This document shows positions 9,327-21,700 of a stretch of DNA of 64,000 nt, piece by piece. The notes under the pieces are model-generated. The model ran no database searches and was not told the DNA's origin. It was given only the letters and a program-made list of their open reading frames with translations. The stretch spans positions 7,386,001-7,450,000 of the forward strand of contig JAQPZY010001660.1 of the NCBI GenBank assembly GCA_029931535.1, in the 5' to 3' direction. Position 1 is the stretch's first letter, and each line of letters opens with the position of its first letter. Origin of the DNA: Margaritifera margaritifera. Lineage: Eukaryota > Mollusca > Bivalvia > Unionida > Margaritiferidae. The translations under genes were made by a program, and so were the position numbers.

Positions 9327-9366
9327 GGCCCTTTTCAGGGCCACCCACGTTTCTAGAAAAGAAAGA
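9327..9366 (+). terminator. histone-type 3' processing signal: stem-loop, ACCCA and purine-rich downstream element
   Basis: GGCCCTTTTCAGGGCC (9327-9342) is immediately followed by ACCCA, the canonical flank of animal replication-dependent histone mRNAs. The purine-rich GAAAAGAAAGA (9356-9366) sits about 13 bases further, where the U7 snRNA-binding element is expected. In histone genes this directs cleavage without polyadenylation and confines mRNA to S phase. Use by this element is inferred. Confidence 0.75.
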
Positions 9367-10060
9367 TACTATTCATATGCCAGTTTGTGTATGTTTGTGC
9401 ATGTCTATCGTTACAACTAAAATTTAAAACCCCATACCTATTCTCTTATGTGTGATTGTATGTTTGTGTGCAAGGGTATAGTGTGTCTATAAATACTCCT
9501 ACCCTTGTGTGATACTATAGTGTATTTGTGTGAGAGTGTGTGTATATTTCATCCACTCTTCTTTTACATCCTACCCATCTCTTGTGTGATAGTATGTTTG
9601 TATGTATGCAAATATATCGTGTATGTATAAACATTCCCACCCTTTTCATTAGATAGTAGAGGGGTGTGTTTGGATAGTAATCCAAAAAGCCGGTGATGAA
9701 TAGTAAGGGGTGTGTCATGGATTGTTATCCAAAAAGCGGGTGATGGATAGTAAGGGGTGTGTCATGGAATGTAATAAAAAAAAAATAACATTACCATTCC
9801 CGTTTGTCATCATATCGCCCCACAATGTTAAACCTATGGACACTTTTAACATAGGATTTCCCGTTCGTCCCCATAAATTGAGGTCAACCACTTCTCACAC
9901 TGTTACAATACTGCCTCCATTAAGGTCAATCACTGTTTACACTATTACTATTTACTTATAAACCAACATGGCGCCTATGTTAAATTCCCGTTTGAGGCTT
10001 TACATTTTTCGACCTGTTTAACATGTAAGTCCCGTTTGAGTCTCAAGTGTCCCACATTAC
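9367..10060. repeat. subterminal/terminal region of the Polinton relic with GGATAGTAAGG motifs
   Basis: This is low-complexity DNA rich in TGTGTG and TATGTTTG. GATGGATAGTAAGGGGTGTGTCATGG-type units occur twice around 9690-9770. The segment around 9821-9840 contains, on the minus strand, GTCCATAGGTTTAACATTG, which is also present at about 45388-45406 in the foldback element. No clear terminal inverted repeat partner lies in the window. Confidence 0.45.
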
Positions 10061-10505
10061 TACTAGCGCTTGCGACCAGAAATATGGTTCGGACTAAAAA
10101 TTACCAATCAAATGTTTTAGTGACTTTTGTTCAATTTAATTTTTTAACACAAACGTGTCTCTTTTCATCATGACCATTGTTACCAACACAACCGAACAGC
10201 AAATTATAACTGAACCAATTTTCTGGTTACAGTCACCAGCCCCCGCCCCCCCCCCCCCCCCTGCGAAGGAAACCCTAAGGTGAGGTGCTGTCGGTGCGAT
10301 CGTTCCAAACGCCTCGAACGACATTGCCGTTACCACGGATGCCTCACGAAGTAGTTCCTCGGCACAATTCTTCACCGGATACAAACTTGCTTATTTATTG
10401 TATAAGGCAGCCCTGCGAGATAGTGCTACAGATGATCTGGAAATCATCAAGGTGTCCGAATTGCTACTATAACAACCAAAAACAGTCTAAAAGCCGAGTC
10501 TAATT
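10061..10505. other. intergenic, no gene seen
   Basis: The stretch contains a C-run at 10243-10261 and otherwise unique-looking DNA. Short frames here show no domain or splice context. Confidence 0.5.
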
Positions 10506-10509
10506 CGAT

Positions 10510-11260
10510 TGCAAACTGCTCTCCCGACAGTACTTTCACTTCTCTCGAAACGCACTGCCACCAGTTCATGTCTGCAAGTTTCTTGTAGAAACGCCCTCTC
10601 TTGTTTATACTTCAGTTTTCAAGAAATTCGCAAAAGAAGTGACGGAAAACATAGCAATTATAAGGCTTGAACCAGCAGATCTACCAGTTATTATGAACTT
10701 CTCGTCTTAACGTCAACATTTAACATACAAATTACTTGAATGACAACTCAAATCGAAGATGCTCTCAGGGTCAAACATTCTGTGCAAGAAGTGGTGTTGT
10801 TTACATTGTTGTCGGTCAGTCATCCCTCGTCCTATCTTAGGTGACACCAATCAGAACATCCTCGGTCATTTTCGTCAAGTCGAGAAAGAAACCTCGGATG
10901 TAATTCGCCGCAATCGAGAACTATATTCGGAACTACTTTTGTTCTCAAGACAAATTCATTCAGAACACCCTTGTCTCTTTCCTATGCGAGACGAATAATT
11001 TCGACTCTCTGAAAGAGACTCAGAAGTAATCGTAGTGATACTTCCCAAATTGGTAACTTTTTGGCGGATGAACATGCGAAGAACCGCCTTAAAACATGAT
11101 CGGTCTTGAAAATAAGACTCGACGACGTTTCAATAATCAATGAAATATCTGCACATTTAATTTTTAATGTTATTCCTGCAACTTTGTAATGACAAAAATT
11201 GAAGAACGCATTCGGTTTTAAATTGTCTGCAACTATTGCCTGCGTTGTTGTTAATGATGA
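10510..11260 (+). repeat. dispersed repeat, copy 1
   Basis: The 10510-10815 part aligns by eye with 24848-25170 (shared CGAAACGC(A/T)GC.GCCACCA, TCTGCAA(C/G)TTTCT, TTGTTTACAT blocks). The rest up to about 11260 is less clearly related to 25180-25280. The element type is unknown. Confidence 0.5.
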
Positions 11261-11299
11261 CACGTCATCTATTTATTGTGACGTTATGAAGTTATTATG

Positions 11300-11590
11300 A
11301 CGTGATAACAACCACGGGCTTGAGGGCTGTTCAAAATGGACATTATTTAGATCCGAGGTTTTTTTTTTGTTTTTTTTTTTTTCCTAGCATGCGATGGAAA
11401 AAGCCGGGGATGTTCCGACTGATGACACACTATGGCGGCGGAAGAAGACAAAGTCACAAATGCAACATGGCCAGTCTTTTCTGTCGCAATATATGTGGTG
11501 CACTCCGCCGGAGACGAATCATCAAACCCATCAAATTGATGATTATTCCTACAACTGCTTCCTAGGTTCTTTCTCTGACTTGACGGAAAT
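11300..11590. other. intergenic, T-rich tract, no gene seen
   Basis: There is a poly-T run around 11360-11382. Short overlapping frames on both strands have no recognisable domain. Confidence 0.4.
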
Positions 11591-12420
11591 GTCTGAGCGA
11601 CGTTCCGATAGAGGTGACACATAAGGTTTCGACGATACAGCGCCACTGCTGAAGGACTGCAGCCCTACAGGTGATGGTGTTTCACGTCAGACCACATTCC
11701 TTCATCTCTTTCTTTACAGTCCTCCTCCGTGTCTCTTTGGGACTACCCCTCTTTTGTCTCCCGTCTGGGGTCCAGCGGAGGGCTGTCCTGGGCAGTGCGT
11801 CTGGTGATAAGAGGCACACATGTCCGAGCCATCAGCATCTTCTTTTCTTCACAATTTGGACAAGAGATGATGATTCTGTCCTTTGATGAAAATGTTTGTT
11901 TTTTTATCCTGTTAGGCCAGAAGATTTTGAGAATCTTCCTCAGACACTTGTTTTGGAAGATTTCAAGCTTTTGTGCTATCTTTAATGTTATCTTCCAGCA
12001 TTCTGAGCCGTACAGAAGCACTCCAATGAAGTTGCTTCGGTAAATCCTCAGCTTGGTCTTGAGTCCGAGTTGTTTGGACTTATATGTATATTTCAGCATA
12101 CTGAAAGTTTGAATGGCTTTACTGATTCTGGTTACTGCTTCTCTCTCCGAGTCTCCGTCTGTACACACTTTGTTTCTGATGTATGTGAATTCCTCTACCT
12201 CCTCAGTGTGTTCGTTATTTACAGATCGTTGGTTTTACTGCTTTTCCTCATTAATTGGGTTTTCTTGCTGTTTTCTTTCAGTCCAGTCTTTATCGCTGTT
12301 TCACTGAGTCTCTCTGTCTTTCTTGCATATCTAAATGTCGACCTGAAAGTATCGTCAACAGGGAAGCAGTTATACCCCTTGATATTTCTCAGTTTTTGTA
12401 GATGAATGGTAGGGGATTTC
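11590..12420 (-). mobile_element. non-LTR retrotransposon fragment (C-terminal part of reverse transcriptase ORF)
   Basis: On the minus strand, a segment around 12300 resembles the GLK-N-KKT-LM region of non-LTR reverse transcriptases. It is followed by KLRIYRSNFIGVLLYGSECW and IFQNKCLRKILKI (12040-11920), the thumb/C-terminal block typical of LINE polyproteins. After a frame change comes a tail of the form LRWTPDGRQKRGSPKETRR (about 11770-11720). Frameshifts and stops are present, and the 5' part is missing. The clade is not assigned. Confidence 0.75.
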
Positions 12421-12429
12421 TTGTTTGCT

Positions 12430-13960
12430 TACAAAATATGTTTGACATATCAGTATGTAATTTTAGTCTTCACCTTCACGTGTCCACATATCTTCATGCA
12501 TCTTTTAATAGACACATTTTCGTCGGAAATTAAAGAGAAGACTTTTCTCTCAAACTTGACAAAAACGCAGCTTTATTTGACAGCGCATGTTCTGAAAGAA
12601 AGCCGCATACCCTGTCATTACAATTTGTATACATAATGCTACAGTTGCACAACCATGTATAAATTCCAGCCTACCATGCTATGGAGAGAGATAGACAGAC
12701 AGACAGACAGACAGAAAGAGAAAGAGAGAGAGAGAGAAAGAGAGAGAAAGAGCAAAAAGATACAAGATACTTTTCAATACCCTTGCTTACCCATATTTGT
12801 ATTTGTTGGTTAAATTTGGACGTTTATTGGAATTAAAGTCAATTTTTAAGCGGCTGCATTTGCAATTTCTGCACGGTACTAGCAAAAAGTCTGAAATATG
12901 CAATCATCGGAGAAGAAAACTCACATTTCAGTTTAAAGAATGACAAATGAAATCTAGTTTCTTTTTAAGGAACATATATTTCAACCATGACACGGAAGTT
13001 AAACTTTTATGAGCTCCTCAACAGTGTAAAAGCATTCAGGTTTGCTATAGTTTTTTCGCGAGAGAATCATATACATTTGTTTTCGTTTTTTATTCCCATT
13101 GCTTCATAAATGTCACGTACAAATCGATATTTGCTTAATTTACTAAGTTTGTATACGATCTTCAGAATATTTTATTTGAAGGGATTTAGGAACGGGGTGT
13201 GGGTGGGAGGTAGTGCTGGGGGGGGAGGTAGTGCTGGGGGGGCTGTGTTCTTAGTAAAGTAAACAGTTTCTTCGAGTTGTTTTACTGCACAAATGTGCCT
13301 AGTTTCGTTACTTACCTGTAAAGTTTCTTCTTTATCATACTTTGTCTTGGTAAATAAATGATTCTTCTGTTGTTTTTTTTTTAATTTATGAAGCAATAGG
13401 AAAGTCTCAAGATAGCTTATTATTTAAACCATCACTAAGGGAACACACTTTGACCCGTCTGGACCACTGAAACAAGGCACAAGGTCACACAACGATTTTA
13501 AGCCTTATTTCCCTCCCATCAGCAATGTCTTCAACAATATTACTCAAACACAAAACAAAATACTGAGCTATAAAGGGAATGAGGAAAGCAGGTCGCAGTG
13601 ACCAAATTTTACATACAAAGGTGTCTGAAACCAATAACATAAACATGTCACATTACTAACAAGTGTGGACTCCCCAACATAAGTTAATTAAATTACAAAA
13701 ACGATGAGGTTTTAGAAGGTATATTAATTTGCGCCTCTTTGATAATATATAAAAACGATAAAATTAATTAAAATAATTGCATTCCCATTTTACAATATCA
13801 TCTGATAAAGCCCCCCCTCCCCCCAAAAAGAGGAAGACTGAATTTAAAATTATAAAATCAGGATATAAATCTATACTTTCAGCATAAAGAGTTACGTAAA
13901 AGTGAATCGATCTCGGCAGAACAAAAGGTCATCGTGCATGGTTGTGCTTTTCTTAACTTA
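12430..13960. other. intergenic, no gene seen
   Basis: It contains a (GACA)/(GA) purine tract at about 12690-12760, a G-rich double unit GGGAGGTAGTGCTGGGGGG at 13206-13243 and AT-rich DNA. No splice-supported exon or transposon domain is visible. Confidence 0.5.
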
Positions 13961-13989
13961 CTACTGAGGTGGTAGCGTAGCGAGACAGT

Positions 13990-14180
13990 TTAGGACAATA
14001 CTGGATTACCGAATAGTCAGACTAAGCACGTGCTTAGTGCACCAGCAAAGCAGGGGCACCAAAAAAAAAAAAAAAAAAAAAAAATTACGGGGGGGGGGGG
14101 GGGGAAATACATGTGGGGGGGGGGTCACCATAATCTTTTTAGTGCTTAGGACCTCTAAAGGTCTCAATCCGGCCCTGGTT
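13990..14180. mobile_element. possible degenerate MITE with A- and G-runs
   Basis: An A-run and two G-runs (14060-14130) are flanked by GTGCTTAG repeats. The right end is CAATCCGGCCCTGG, similar to the ends of the MITE family described at 29.0 kb. The left end does not match well, so the element is uncertain. Confidence 0.3.
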
Positions 14181-14465
14181 TAGGAGTATTCACATATATA
14201 TTTACACACATCTACATGAGCAGCATTGACTGAGGAACTTACCTTAACAACACCTAATGTCTCTATACGACCACTTTTTAAGAGCTTAGCCAAAATTACA
14301 AACTGATACGCAATAAGCTGGTTCCGGTGATATATTTTGCATGGTTGCCAAATAGAAATGCGTCCATGCAAAGTTGAATTTCTAGAAACGGAAGTGTTTG
14401 AAACACCAGTCCAGGCGAAAGAGCAAAATGAATGACCCTGCAGATGACGTTACTCACACTAAAAC

Positions 14466-14633
14466 AGGCGTCTATATCAATTTCTACGTGGTACCAGTCT
14501 ATATCAATTTCTACGTGGTACCAGTCTATATCAATTTCTACGTGATACCAGTCTATATCAATTTCTACGTGATACCAGTCTATATCAATTTCTACGTGAT
14601 ACCAGTCTATATCAATTTCTACGTGATACCCTG
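14466..14633. repeat. 27-bp minisatellite, about 6 copies
   Basis: The unit begins GTCTATATCAATTTCTACGT. The first copies end GGTACC and the later ones GATACC. It is open as a nine-residue repeat in both strands and is not a gene. Confidence 0.95.
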
Positions 14634-14805
14634 TTGAAATATAGAATAAGTAGATCAATAAATGAAGGATTGGTGGAATTACTAGATAAATGATTACTGC
14701 ACGAGGAAGATTAATGACAGAAGAGAACCAGTCTAACATATAGAGAGTGGATACTTTTAATACATGTCTCTCGTATTACATAAACAAAATTAAAGAACGA
14801 GGTTC

Positions 14806-14920
14806 ATCTCAAGACATAACAAGTTGACAATTAAAACACAAGATTTATCTTAAGATATAACAAGTTTACAATTAAAACACGATCTTCATCTCAAGATATA
14901 ACATGTTTACAATTAGCACT
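14806..14920. repeat. about 41-bp tandem repeat, 2.7 copies
   Basis: The imperfect unit contains AAGATATAACAAGTTTACAA then TTAAAACACGATCTTCATCT. Confidence 0.8.
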
Positions 14921-15468
14921 TGCAACCCGTCACTTAAAGGAATTCTATAATATAAACATAAATGCATTTCGTTACCTCATGCAGTGGTATAAATTCATAG
15001 ACATCAGTATATATGCTAGAATTTTTCTATCAATTCTGTCCTCTAGTGCGTCAAATCAAAATACTAATATGAAAACTCTATTCAATATGTGCATATGTAG
15101 TTCAAAAGCATGATACGCAAAACTATTAAAAAGTTATGAAGGTATATAGGGCAACAGTAACCCTATGCCAATAGTACCTCGTGTACTTCAGTAAACTAAT
15201 ATCTCTTGAACTCCTGAGGCAAAAATCTCTCCCAGATTTAATGTGCTTCTGTCCAAACTGAACAAAGAACAATGAACTCTGGGAGAGATTGCACTTAAAA
15301 GCTTTATGAAAACTGATATCGTGACGAATCTTTGACAGAATTGCCTATTTGAATATCGAAGAGGATCATGAAAAATTTCCTCATTTTCATACGATTTGCA
15401 GATAGTCAGAAACAAGGACACATTATGATTAATATATCTCCCTTTGTTGTCAATAGTTTGTAATTGAT
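14921..15468. other. intergenic, no gene seen
   Basis: AT-rich DNA with no recognised coding or repeat structure. The minus-strand frames here lack domains and splice sites. Confidence 0.45.
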
Positions 15469-15606
15469 TACCGTATATACTCGCGTATAATTCGATACCA
15501 ACTGCAAACTGCATAGACCCTGATATGCCGGCGCATTATGCGATTGCATAACAGGGTCTCTATTGTTTGCATTTGGACCCGGATAATACGCGAGTATAGA
15601 CGGTAA
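15469..15606. mobile_element. MITE with terminal inverted repeats
   Basis: The left end TACCGTATATACTCGCGTAT pairs with the inverse of the right end ATACGCGAGTATAGACGGTA. An inner inverted pair, GACCCTGATATGC / CAGGGTCTC, flanks a core with CCGGCGCATTAT. The core resembles the hairpin element at 44.38 kb. Confidence 0.7.
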
Positions 15607-16150
15607 ACTGAAAAAAAAATGTCTGTAGACGTCAGTGAGAGAGTTTGTTAACCATTCGTGGATAGAGCATATACACATCAGTCTCTAATCAATTTTATTT
15701 ACATCTGATCAAACTTCATTATATCAAAACAAAATGTATCCAGTTAAGTACTCTAGATAAATCCCTTTCCTTTGGATTGTGAAATGTTCATGCACTTGTA
15801 ATACAAATACATACAAGCATATCATATACAATAATTTTATTAAATATACAGTTTATATAAACAAAGCCTTGGAGTATTTGTGATTAATCTTCTTTACATC
15901 AATATTATGTTAAAGTATTATCAATGACTGGAAGAAGACAAAATATACACATAATCTAATAATAGCTTACATAAACTCTTGTAGAAAATATATATAGGAA
16001 TGTATCTGCAACAAGAAAGAACAAGTTCTCAAATAGCGTGTAAAATTAGTAGACAATATATTTGCATAGCTTTTTAAAACAAACTGTTATGAAATGTCCG
16101 TGGATCGCACATTTTCGAGGTTCCCAAAGTGCAGCAAAAGATTTTCAAAG

Positions 16151-16228
<78 letters not shown>

Positions 16229-16600
16229 TAGATAGATAGATCAAGGTAATTCAGTAAAACTTTGTCATCCTTCATATTAAGCGTTTTTTGTAATTAGGGC
16301 GGGTGTCAGACTTAATTTCCACGGTCTTTACCAAAGACCTCTTCTAGCAATGAAAAAATATGTTTCTACTATTGCATGGAATATTTATTACTGGAATGAA
16401 GAATATACGTATCAAAATGAAACTAAATCGTTATTTATTAATATATATCAACATGGATTTTTCTAAAATGGAATTTAATTTTCCACCGTATTTCTCAATT
16501 CAGGTAGTCTAAACATCAGGTGCATTTGTAAAGGATTTTGAGGTAAGAAACCACCATGTCTACCCTTGTCTACTCACGTTCTTAGGGAGGCTAGTATCAA
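15607..16600. other. AT-rich intergenic DNA with (TA)n
   Basis: A (TA) microsatellite followed by (GATA) runs from 16153 to 16240. No gene is recognised. Confidence 0.6.
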
Positions 16601-16611
16601 TGTGTTTAACT

Positions 16612-16796
16612 TGAAATTGTGATAAACAGCTTGAAATTGTAATAAACAGATTTAAATTTTATTAAAAGGATTGAAATTGTAATAAAGAGCTTGAAATTGT
16701 AATAAACAGCTTGAAATTGTAATAAAAGGCTTGAAATTGTAATAAACGGCTTGAAATTGTAATAAAGAGCTTAAAATTGTAATAAACAGCTTGAAA
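16612..16796. repeat. 20-bp minisatellite, about 9 copies
   Basis: The unit is AGCTTGAAATTGTAATAAAC, with point variants. Confidence 0.95.
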
Positions 16797-16799
16797 GAT

Positions 16800-17855
16800 T
16801 CACCCATTTTAATTGCTTTAGAAATATCCACATTGGAGGTAATTGGAGCTCTAAGATCAATATCATAAAGTATTTGAGTAATGTCATTAGAAAACTGCAA
16901 ATATGATTCGATCATGCTAAATCTAAAACAAATATAAAATAGTCATTGTAGGCATCAATTTTTAACACTAAAAACTCGACACAGTTTCAAACAATTCAAA
17001 GAACTTGTGATTAATACACCCGTATGTGTTTACATACTGGCACAAAATTAATGTAAGTGTACAACATGCTCAGACCCATAACCACGTAAAACACAGCTAC
17101 ACAGTAGAAAGAACTGTTTATTCCGGTGCAGCGTAATTTCCCAAAGTGACAAAAATTATGATCTGTAAATTTTGCGTCCCAGGTCTAAAAATAGCACAAA
17201 GTAGAAGCGTTCCCAAACTTGTGCATTTTTTAATATAAAAGTCACAAGCTGATGGGTATGTCCAGAAAGATTTATATGGAAAAGAAGACAACAGAAAAGA
17301 TGTACCTTTTTGAACTGCGATTCTATGTTAATGTCCTTTCTTCAAAACCATTCTAAAAATCTAAGCCCAAATTTCCTCTGGCAGTTCCTTGTTTTTTAAA
17401 ATCTTTCTACTGACTGAGACGACCAGAGACCGCTCATAACGAAATTGGTAAAATTTACTTACAACGGAGCAGCTTAGAACTTACTACTTTACTATTGACT
17501 ATGATAAATACGGAGGGGCTTCAATCGCATGATATTTTATGCAACCAACACATCTCTGACCGTTCTGTACAAGGTAATATTATGTTTTGAGGCATTCCGT
17601 AGATGATAAATTCTACCGACTTCGTTGAGAAGGCCAGAAGAAAAAGTTTTTAAAAAGTGTGGGGTGGGGGAGCAATTGTAGATTATCATGACAAGACATA
17701 CAACAACGAAAACCCAAACCTGAAAATATTCAGATATAACAACTAATCTCTATAACCCATTCCCTATCAGCATTTCGTAGTTTCACAATTGAAAGACTTT
17801 CCCATGTGGCTTTCTTCTATCCGTTACTTGACTGGGTGACCCCTCGACTTTGACC
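16800..17855. other. DNA downstream of CAP gene 1
   Basis: This is the 3' flank of CAP gene 1, whose stop is at 17856-17858. No clear polyadenylation signal was picked, and no repeat or gene is recognised. Confidence 0.4.
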
Positions 17856-17939
17856 TCAGTTGTAAATGCAGGTTAGTTGCCGGGTAGTCCCACAATCCAT
17901 GGAGGCGCATGCCATCTCCGAGATCTCTGGACTCCGTAT
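17856..17939 (-). CDS. CAP gene 1, last coding exon
   Basis: The acceptor is AATTGCAG before ATACGG. The exon encodes IRSPEISEMACASMDC and ends TCIYN-stop (TGA). The M-A-C-A...C pattern matches the VGCAxxxC segment of CAP domains. It begins in phase 0. Confidence 0.7.
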   Translation of the reverse strand: MRSPEISEMACASMDCGTTRQLTCIYN

Positions 17940-18694
17940 CTGCAATTATTCACAAGTCAGAGGTCATCGTAAAGAGAATATACCTTAATTAATAACAAAT
18001 ATCGATTAGAACAAGTTTGTTTGAAGAAAAAGAAAAAAAAGGAAGAAAAAAAGAAACCAAGAATGAATTGAATCACATGCACGTGCATGAAAATGAAAAT
18101 AAATAAGAATTTATTTTGACGTGTGGGATAGTATTTCTATACACTATATCAATCAAGATTTATGTACCACAACTGCTTATTTACTTTCAAGAAGTAATAA
18201 AACTCACTAAAACTTAACCTCCATGAAAAACCGTACAACACTATTCAAGGTTATTGAAGTCAATGGTCAAACATTTACTTTCTATTTTTCTAGAAGCAAC
18301 AGCAAATAATGTCAAATTTTCATCAATTTTAACCAATTGGTACAATTAATATAAATGTATTTCATGCTACTTAAACGTAGAGCGTGTACATGGACGAGCA
18401 ACACCTATATTATAAAGTAAAATCCATATAAATGTATATTGTAAATATTTCTGAGAGAGAGACTGAGACAGAAACTTACAACTGTGTTATGGTTACAAAC
18501 AGTTCTATCTGCGGGTGTTCTACAGCCGGTCTCCAGTCTGATGTTATTGGTAAAGGGACCTTCTGATGCCCAATCGTACACCGCGTTATATATGTCTCTT
18601 TCCTGGTGTAAAAAAAATCAAAACAACTTGTGACAGGTGCGTTTTTAAATCAGTCTGTGTAACTTATGCTATTCTGCAATTCTTCAGCTTTGGG

Positions 18695-18776
<82 letters not shown>

Positions 18777-21700
18777 GGGTCGCGGCTACGATACCCGACC
18801 AGGTCAACATTGGTCGGCTGCCTAAGTGTATCCTTGGGAAAGACACTTAACTCCCATTTCCGACATGATATAGCCAATAATGTGCTAAAACAAAACAAAC
18901 AAAATCTGTTGTTTTCTTTTACCTTTCTTAATTCTGGCTTTACATCGTGTATATTTGTCTGTCTGTCTGTTTAAACAAAACCTGTATTCATTAATAAATT
19001 GCTAGGCTCTTATGAAACATTACTTAATCGTGGCAAAAAAATTGTGAAATTATTCCAGATGTTTTCCAATCATGTTTGAGATAATATTATATACTTTCTG
19101 TGTGGGAAAATAGTTTCGAAGTGATTATACCCGTATTGGAAAAAAGGTAAATTAAAAGCACGTTTAGAATCAAAGCTGACATACTCCAAGTCATCGCTTT
19201 GTCGCACATGTCACATAACCTATCACCTGAGAAGTTATCCCAAATTGCACATTATTAGATACTATTATTTAATTTCGATTGAAATACTTTTTTAGAATAA
19301 ATTTTGATTGGAAAACTGTGCCTTAAAAACTATCACTTTTGACATATTAAAATCGAACTTTTCGAGGGATAGTTATCTCGACAACCAAAGATTTTTGCTG
19401 TGTTTTCATTTTCTTTGGCAGTAAAAATATTGGAAAGTTTCCCGTGAAATAGTTTTAGATGATCAACTTATTTTGATCTGGTAAAATATATAAAGAAAGA
19501 AAGAAATAAAGAAAGAAATAAACATTACCTTCCTAGATTTGCCGAAATTTGTATAGCACGTTATAGGTCCCGGGTATTCTCTATCACATCTGACGACATA
19601 TTTTGCCCATCGCTCTAACCGACTGCTCCATGTCTGGAAGTAAAGAGTTTTGAATTCATTCTATAAGTTATTGTTTAAGACAAATACATATGTAATTTAA
19701 CATATTTCAATACATGCCGATGCTCCACGTACAGTACGTTAAGTCCAGGAGGCCCGCCTCGTAAATTTGTTGAAAAGTGGCGTCCGAAAAAAAGCTTTCT
19801 TTTGATAAATACTTGCTATGGATGGACTTATCATCAGGCGTGAACTATGTGTTTATCATGGGAGAACCACGGGTAATACTGTGTAAACTCATTCGGAGCG
19901 TATTATAGTCGTGTTTCCATTACATGTTTTCTCAAAATGTTTCAACCAGAAAAGTAGGCCAATCAAATTATCACGTCAATCATGAACTTTGAAACTTATA
20001 ACGGTCAACATATTTGTATCTTCTTTCCATATATATTGTTAACGAATACATACTTTACATGTCATACAATGATGACACGACTCTTGAAAACTTTGCCAAT
20101 CTTGGCAAAGTTACATATGGGGCGAGATTTATTGTCTGGGGTTCCCTTCCATGCTAGACTGTCATGTAAACTTGTATCCCCGAAGTTAATGTCAAATCTA
20201 ATGTTTATTCCGTTTGCAAAATTTGCATTGTATTTGGCGTGACTCACAAAGACGCACAACTCCTAGAAATACTGTTATACCCAATATGTCTTTACCCCCT
20301 AGTGGAAGCAGGGTTTCAACACATTTTGTTTTTTGCATTGAATCTAAGCCAATGTCATCATTGGCGAAATCAATAGCCAAGATTTTATCCTGGTATCGAT
20401 TACAATAGCGCGTGCTGATCTCGAGCTACTGAGAATCAAACGTGTGATTTATGATTTGTTTTCATACAGTGTTGACATATTTGATGAGTTTGGTAGAATA
20501 GTTAGCATTCCTCACCCGGAAATCATTTAGACTGTCACAAAAGGTCATTATTTCCAATGCAGTTCCACCCTGTATCAGTTATAATTTGATACTTAAAGAT
20601 CCGTTTGCCCCCTTTATACTTGGAACGGAACTAAATTTACACCGTACGTATAGCAACCGTGAACACGGTGGCAATCGTGAATACGGTGGTAGAAAACAAA
20701 CCCGGGCACTTGGAGCAGGTTGAAATTTTGTGTTTCTAGTTCTTATAAATTGTGCATTTTATAAAAAGTCGAGAAAATAGAATCAGTCTTTCAATACAAA
20801 TTACCTACACAAAATTTTTCAGTGTACTTATTTTCGACCGTAAACTAACTTCCCTTCTACATATTAGATACCCCAGGGGAAAATGTCAAAAAGCCCTGGA
20901 TTTAACAAGAGTCGTGGCAAACACAGATTGGGGAGCAGATCGGAATGTCTTCCTCCGGTTATGCAGGTCTTTAGTAAGATTTAGATTTGTCTACGGCTCG
21001 ATTGTGTACAGATCAGCTTGTAAATCATGCCTCCAAATGATTGATCCGACACACAGTCAGGGACTTTGACTTTGTCTCGGTGCATTTAGAACTTCCCCTT
21101 CAGAAAATCTTTATGTTGAGGCAAACGAACCATCACTTTATCTACTAAACTATCTTCGAATCTATATAATATCGCATGTCATGTAATTTTTAGGCCCAAA
21201 CACCAAACCTTGTACGCGCAGAAACCAACTTCTATTCCACCTTTAGGCATACGAATTGACCCTCACTTAGAAAAAGCAAAAATATATGTTGGAACTACTG
21301 CACAATTCAATGTTCCAAAATCACCATCTTGGTTATCAACGTCCCCCCACCCCACCCCACTCCAAAAAAAAATATTTGATCTTTGCCAATTCAAAACGTT
21401 CTCAACAAATGATCTCTTTTTGCAGGGTAAATTCAACGAAATCAGATCTTCCTATCGTGGCCTCACGTCCCTGTATACAGACGGTTCGAACTATGGTTGG
21501 AGCCATTGCAACACCCCAGGGCACCAGCTCGAGCCGGTTTCCAGATTAAGCCTAAATTTAACCACAGAAATTACAACCATATTTAGACCTTTGAACTCCA
21601 ATAAAACCTCTAAAAAAATCATCATCTTTTCGGATTCCTTTTCAACCCTGAGGGCCTTGAAAAACTTAAAATTTGACAACCCATTAACATCTGATATCTT

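Larger units (their letters stand above)
1..10060. mobile_element. Polinton/Maverick (adintovirus-like) element, decayed, right-hand part
   Basis: The block holds recognisable remains of a protein-primed family B DNA polymerase (minus, 7348-3650) and an A32/FtsK-type packaging ATPase (minus, 1427-887), the combination that defines Polintons and related adintoviruses. Small unidentified ORFs lie between and around them, and a zinc-knuckle protein and a basic coiled protein lie to the right. Capsid, protease and integrase genes are not visible and may lie left of base 1. Frameshifts and stops in the two recognisable genes show the copy is inactive. The right boundary is uncertain: a low-complexity terminal region with repeated GGATAGTAAGG-type motifs runs from 9360 to about 10060. 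The same motifs recur in the inverted repeat at 45.25-49.2 kb. Confidence 0.8.

Noticed and set aside
7965..9366. A host histone gene
   Set aside because: The stem-loops fit, but neither adjacent protein frame resembles H1, H2A, H2B, H3 or H4.
11743..12168. Host gene of 141 codons
   Set aside because: Sequence is the C-terminal block of a LINE reverse transcriptase, with frame breaks around it.
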